This document shows positions 35,372 through 38,565 of a stretch of DNA of 38,565 nt, piece by piece. The stretch covers positions 1 to 38,565 of the forward strand of contig DASZTS010000117.1 of assembly GCA_035547915.1 (NCBI GenBank). Direction: 5' to 3'. The notes under the pieces are model-generated. The model did no database searches, was not told the DNA's origin, and worked only from the letters and a program-made list of their open reading frames with translations. This stretch comes from DASSFG01 sp035547915. GTDB taxonomy: Bacteria > Planctomycetota > Planctomycetia > Pirellulales > JAICIG01. Made by a program: the position numbers and the translations under genes. Numbering within the stretch: position 1 is the stretch's first letter; each line of letters begins with the position of its first letter.

Positions 35372-36231
35372 TCGCTCAGAGAATGGAGTTGGCGCGCGAA
35401 GCCTTGGAACTTGCCGTGGAGATACGAGAAGAGGCGGGCGCAGATTACAACGCTCCGGTGAATGTGTTCGATCTTTGCGGTCGTCTAAGCCCAAACGTTC
35501 GCGTGCATTTCGTCGACTGGAGCATGGAAGCTTGCTACCACCGTGCGGAACGGCCGCTGATCGAAGTCTCGGCGCTGCGGCCGCTCGGTCGCCGTGTGTT
35601 TAACTGTGCGCATGAACTCGGCCATCATGCAGCCGGCCACGGTTCGACGATCGACGAATTGCAAGAGGAAGGGCAAGTGTTCCAGGCGAAATCACCGAAT
35701 GAATTCTTCGCCGACACGTTTGCAGGAATGCTGCTAATGCCGAAATTGGCAGTCCGCCGCGCCTTCACGGTGCGTGGTTGGAAAATAGGTTCTGCGAACG
35801 AGGTGCAGCTCTACGTCGTGGCCTGTCATTTCGGCGTCGGCTACGCGACGCTCGCCAAGCACCTGGCATACGGCCTTCGGGAGATCAGCGCAGAACGGGC
35901 GGAGACCTTAGCGAAGATGCGGCTGCCAAAACTGCGACAACAACTGCTCGGCTCCGATTGTGCCGAGCGCTTACTTGTCATTGATCGACACTATGAGATG
36001 CCGACGGTTGATTGCGAAGTTGGCACTCACCTATTGTTGCCCGCCGGGGCGGAAGTGGAACGGGCGATTGTGGTACCTCAGGCGGAGCTGCCTTCTGGCC
36101 GGCTATTCCTGCCCACGACTCCGGGTCTAACGCGGGTCACGGCCGACGACGGTTGGGCCGCGATGGTGCGGGTGTGTCGCCACCAGTACGCCGGATGGAG
36201 CCAATACCGTCATCTCGAAGAGGAGGACTAG
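35368..36231 (+). CDS. ImmA/IrrE-family metallo-endopeptidase
   Basis: A 287-residue zinc peptidase. The HExxH site is HELGHH (His82, Glu83, His86), with the third acidic ligand likely Glu112 in NEFFADTFAGMLLMP, a family landmark. The fold beyond residue 130 (WKIGSANEVQLYVVACHFGVGYATLAKHLAYGL) is helical, as expected. The last hundred residues (about 190-287) form a less conserved domain of probable beta strands that may sense a signal. It likely cleaves the XRE repressor encoded just upstream, so relieving the operon. Starts overlap (ATGA, 35368-35371). The next gene starts three bases after its stop. Confidence 0.94.
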   Translation: MIAQRMELAREALELAVEIREEAGADYNAPVNVFDLCGRLSPNVRVHFVDWSMEACYHRAERPLIEVSALRPLGRRVFNCAHELGHHAAGHGSTIDELQEEGQVFQAKSPNEFFADTFAGMLLMPKLAVRRAFTVRGWKIGSANEVQLYVVACHFGVGYATLAKHLAYGLREISAERAETLAKMRLPKLRQQLLGSDCAERLLVIDRHYEMPTVDCEVGTHLLLPAGAEVERAIVVPQAELPSGRLFLPTTPGLTRVTADDGWAAMVRVCRHQYAGWSQYRHLEEED

Positions 36232-36234
36232 AGC

Positions 36235-37068
36235 ATGAGCGAGTTTTTGACGCTCGAAGAAACCAATTTGTCTCGTGCATGGGCCCGCATCTTTGTGCGC
36301 TCTCAGCCGACGGGATACGAATTGTCGCCATTTTTGCTGCGCCTCACGGATCACGGTGCGGAAGGTCCGCGGGAGATTCCCGAGTTGCGCGACGCGCTTG
36401 ACGCCTGCCTGGAAGCGAGTGATATGGACGGCGTCCAGACCGTGGCCAACACCATCTTTCCGCAATCCCTCTGGCGGCAGGCCAAAGGGGATCGTCACCA
36501 GCTCTATGCGGCCTATTTGGAGAATCTCCCAGATTATGTGGCCATGGCGCCGAGCAAGAACCGAGACGGATTGTACTTCGCAAGACTAATCGGATTCGGC
36601 ATTGCACCGGCGAACGGAACTGAGGAACCGCATCTTCCAGCGAAGCTGCTTCAAGCGGGCGGGAACCAACTGGAGTTTATGATCCAACATTGTCGTCCAG
36701 GAGTGCGGCGGACCATGTTTCAGGCGGCCGTCTACGATCCGGTCCGCGATCAATCCGCGTCGGCACAGCAGGGCTTTCCCTGCTTGCAACATTTGACGTT
36801 CGTACCGGAATTCCGCAACAAGACGCTGTCGCTCAACGCGTTCTATGCCACCCAACAGTTGTTCATGAAAGCATACGGCAATTGGCTCGGACTCGTGCGC
36901 CTCGGACTTTTTGTCGCGGGACAGGTCGACCTTCGCCTCGGAGCGATGAATTGTTATGTGGGCATCGAGAAGATGGATAAGCGCCCCAAGCCGGGTACGG
37001 CCCTGCAGCGGCTCCGTTCCGCGGCAGCCGCTGCGGTGGTAGCCGACGCCCAACCGACTTCCACATAA
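36235..37068 (+). CDS. Thymidylate-synthase-like protein
   Basis: A 277-residue protein whose C-terminal half follows the thymidylate synthase/dUMP-hydroxymethylase plan. An Arg pair and strand (RPGVRRTMFQAAVYDP, residues 154-169) precede the catalytic Cys183 in QGFPCLQHLTFVPE. Then comes the strand and helix LSLNAFYATQQLFMKAYGNWLGLVRLGLFVAG, in the place where classical enzymes have QRSxDxxxGxPFN. The N-terminal half is weakly conserved. The classical QRSxD dUMP phosphate motif is replaced (AFYATQQLF), so substrate or cofactor may differ. In phage hypermodification clusters such proteins make 5-hydroxymethyl-dUMP. A GAGG lies close before the ATG, three bases after the peptidase stop. Confidence 0.75.
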   Translation: MSEFLTLEETNLSRAWARIFVRSQPTGYELSPFLLRLTDHGAEGPREIPELRDALDACLEASDMDGVQTVANTIFPQSLWRQAKGDRHQLYAAYLENLPDYVAMAPSKNRDGLYFARLIGFGIAPANGTEEPHLPAKLLQAGGNQLEFMIQHCRPGVRRTMFQAAVYDPVRDQSASAQQGFPCLQHLTFVPEFRNKTLSLNAFYATQQLFMKAYGNWLGLVRLGLFVAGQVDLRLGAMNCYVGIEKMDKRPKPGTALQRLRSAAAAAVVADAQPTST

Positions 37069-37083
37069 CGAATAAAAACAGCG

Positions 37084-38532
37084 ATGGAACGCTCCACTCT
37101 GTTGAGTTCGCGACCCCGTCGGCGGACACCCGCGCCGCCAGATATTGCGCCGCTGAAGCCGACGAAGGTCTACGATTCATACTGGCAATTAGCCGCTGAA
37201 CGACAGGCGATTTTTTTTAGACGTTTGAGAGCAGACCCGCCGCCTTGGACTCACGATCCCGTGCTGCAGGAGTTCAAGTTCACCAACGCGTATCGGGCGT
37301 CGGACCGAGTCAGTCAATATTTGATCAAGAATGTGATCTACGCGGCCGATGCACCGAGCTCCGCGAATGAAACATTTTTTCGGATCATGCTGTTCAAGAT
37401 TTTCAATCGCATTGACACCTGGGAGATGTTGGAACGGAGCCTGGGGGAAATCCGGTACGGCGACTATTCGTTCAAGGCCTATGACCGCCTGCTATCGAGG
37501 GCGCTTAGGCAAAACGCCTCGATCTACTCGGCCGCTTATATCATGCCGACGGGCAAGCCTTTCGGACACGAGCGCAAACACCAAAACCATCTGGCATTGA
37601 TCGACCGTATGATCGAGGACGAACTGCCGCTGCGTTTGCAGGAGTCGCGCAGCATGCAGGCGGCCTTCGATCTCCTGCTCGCTTACCCAACGATCGGTGA
37701 TTTTTTGGCGTACCAGTTCGTCACGGACTTGAACTATTCGGAATTGCTGGATTTCTCGGAAAGCGAATTCGTGGTGCCTGGACCGGGCGCGCTCGGCGGA
37801 ATTCGGAAATGCTTTGCGGATCTCGGCGGGCTGAACGAGGCGGAGGTCATCCGTTTTATGGTCGATCGGCAGGAGATCGAGTTCGCCCGGCTGGGGCTGA
37901 CCTTCCAAGATCTGTGGGGCCGGCGGCTACAATTGATCGACTGCCAGAATCTGTTTTGCGAAGTCGACAAGTATGCGCGGGTGGCGCATCCGGAATTCAA
38001 TCGGGCGGGAGGACGGACGCGAATCAAGCAACGATTCCGCATGAACGCGGAACCGATTGAATACCGTTATCCGCCGAAATGGAAGCTCCCTGATGTCTCG
38101 GCGACGAACGCGAACGGCGTACAAATAAAGCAATTGGTGATTCCGGAGCTAGGCAAAGCGATGAATCTAAATGACTATCAGCGTGCGGCGGCGGAAACCG
38201 ACCGGAAGCCTACACAAGCCGGCGACCCCGTGATCGTCAAGTTGCTCGGTCTCGCCGGTGAAACTGGTGAGTTGTTGGGCGAATACAAGAAATTCTTGCG
38301 GGACGGCGATTCTCATCTCCTTTTCCGCGATCGGTTTTCGGAAGAGCTCGGCGACCTGCTGTGGTACCTGGCGAACGTTGCCAATCACTTTGAGATCGAA
38401 TTAAGCGAAATCGCCGCGAGGAATCTAGCCCGCATTTCTCACAGCGCGGGTCGGACATGGGCGGCCGGCCCCGGCCGCCCGCCGGGGTCGGCGGACAACG
38501 TGCCTATCCCATCCAGACACGGGGTGCGGTAG
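37084..38532 (+). CDS. Fusion of hmdU-DNA-kinase helical / thymine-pyrophosphorylase domain with a MazG-like pyrophosphohydrolase
   Basis: A 482-residue two-domain protein. Residues 25-340 match the helical, HhH-glycosylase-like domain of the 5-hmdU DNA kinase and alpha-glutamyl/putrescinyl-thymine pyrophosphorylase family: YWQLAAERQAIFFRR, PWTHDPVLQEFKFTNAYRASDRVS, LFKIFNRIDTWEML, YSAAYIMPTG, and the landmark VVPGPGALGGI. Residues 360-455 are a MazG-like domain (MNLNDYQRAAAET, GLAGETGELLGEYKKFL, FSEELGDLLWYLANVANHF) with the expected acidic EExxE-like and ExxD motifs. A low-complexity Gly/Pro tail ends the protein. Members act in phage thymine hypermodification; MazG domains hydrolyse (d)NTPs. 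Start 37084 is 15 bases after the TS-like stop. Confidence 0.8.
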   Translation: MERSTLLSSRPRRRTPAPPDIAPLKPTKVYDSYWQLAAERQAIFFRRLRADPPPWTHDPVLQEFKFTNAYRASDRVSQYLIKNVIYAADAPSSANETFFRIMLFKIFNRIDTWEMLERSLGEIRYGDYSFKAYDRLLSRALRQNASIYSAAYIMPTGKPFGHERKHQNHLALIDRMIEDELPLRLQESRSMQAAFDLLLAYPTIGDFLAYQFVTDLNYSELLDFSESEFVVPGPGALGGIRKCFADLGGLNEAEVIRFMVDRQEIEFARLGLTFQDLWGRRLQLIDCQNLFCEVDKYARVAHPEFNRAGGRTRIKQRFRMNAEPIEYRYPPKWKLPDVSATNANGVQIKQLVIPELGKAMNLNDYQRAAAETDRKPTQAGDPVIVKLLGLAGETGELLGEYKKFLRDGDSHLLFRDRFSEELGDLLWYLANVANHFEIELSEIAARNLARISHSAGRTWAAGPGRPPGSADNVPIPSRHGVR

Positions 38533-38565
38533 CGAATTCCTGATGCTCTCGACCTGTCTCGCGGG

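Overview
The window looks like chromosome from a planctomycete of the Pirellulales type. Evidence: high G+C, an ECF sigma / zinc-finger Ser-Thr kinase / secreted coiled-coil trio typical of that phylum, a PqaA-family secreted hydrolase, a secreted DUF1080 (3-keto-disaccharide hydrolase type) protein, GYF_2-like repeats, and several small proteins of planctomycete character. No rRNA, intact tRNA, IS element or CRISPR array was seen. Assignment is from protein character only.

Layout. 1-14.4 kb holds mostly housekeeping genes: a gene start cut by the left edge, enolase (-), a GGDEF/PilZ-like diguanylate cyclase (+), a small unknown and a sulfotransferase (-), an isoprenylcysteine-methyltransferase-like membrane protein (+), a small secreted unknown followed by panB (+), asnB and glgC (+), an unknown (+), and a translationally coupled proS-HD phosphohydrolase pair (-). 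14.6-21.3 kb holds a PqaA-like protein (+), a TPR protein (-) behind a strongly operator-marked promoter, the sigma/kinase/coiled-coil cluster (+), and a tiny membrane protein (-). 21.8-25 kb is the large B12-dependent ribonucleotide reductase nrdJ, with NrdR-like boxes and a structured leader upstream. 25-34 kb holds an unknown and fumC (-), a GNAT/GYF_2-like pair (+), a 670-base intergenic region with a near-perfect sigma-54 promoter and a long hairpin, a DUF1080 protein (+), a secreted unknown (-), a primary-type sigma-70 factor (+) and a single-domain response regulator (+).

The right end differs. At 34094-34135 lies the 3' half of a minus-strand tRNA-Arg(UCU), broken exactly at the anticodon loop, which is the usual footprint of integration into a tRNA gene. 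Everything to its right is visibly less G+C rich and contains a tight five-gene operon (34704-38532): an acyl-carrier-like small protein, an XRE repressor, an ImmA/IrrE metallopeptidase, a thymidylate-synthase-like protein, and a fusion of the helical domain of the 5-hmdU DNA kinase / alpha-glutamyl-putrescinyl-thymine pyrophosphorylase family with a MazG-like pyrophosphohydrolase. A TTGACG/TAAGAT promoter with an embedded palindrome precedes it. I read it as an island-borne, protease-inducible thymine-nucleotide or DNA-base modification/defence module. This is the best candidate here for an undescribed system.

Three diverged copies of a roughly 70-90 base intergenic repeat with a central A/T-flanked hairpin lie behind plus-strand genes (6971, 29769, 33262). 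One of them is bracketed by an inverted pair of a second, G/C-rich repeat.
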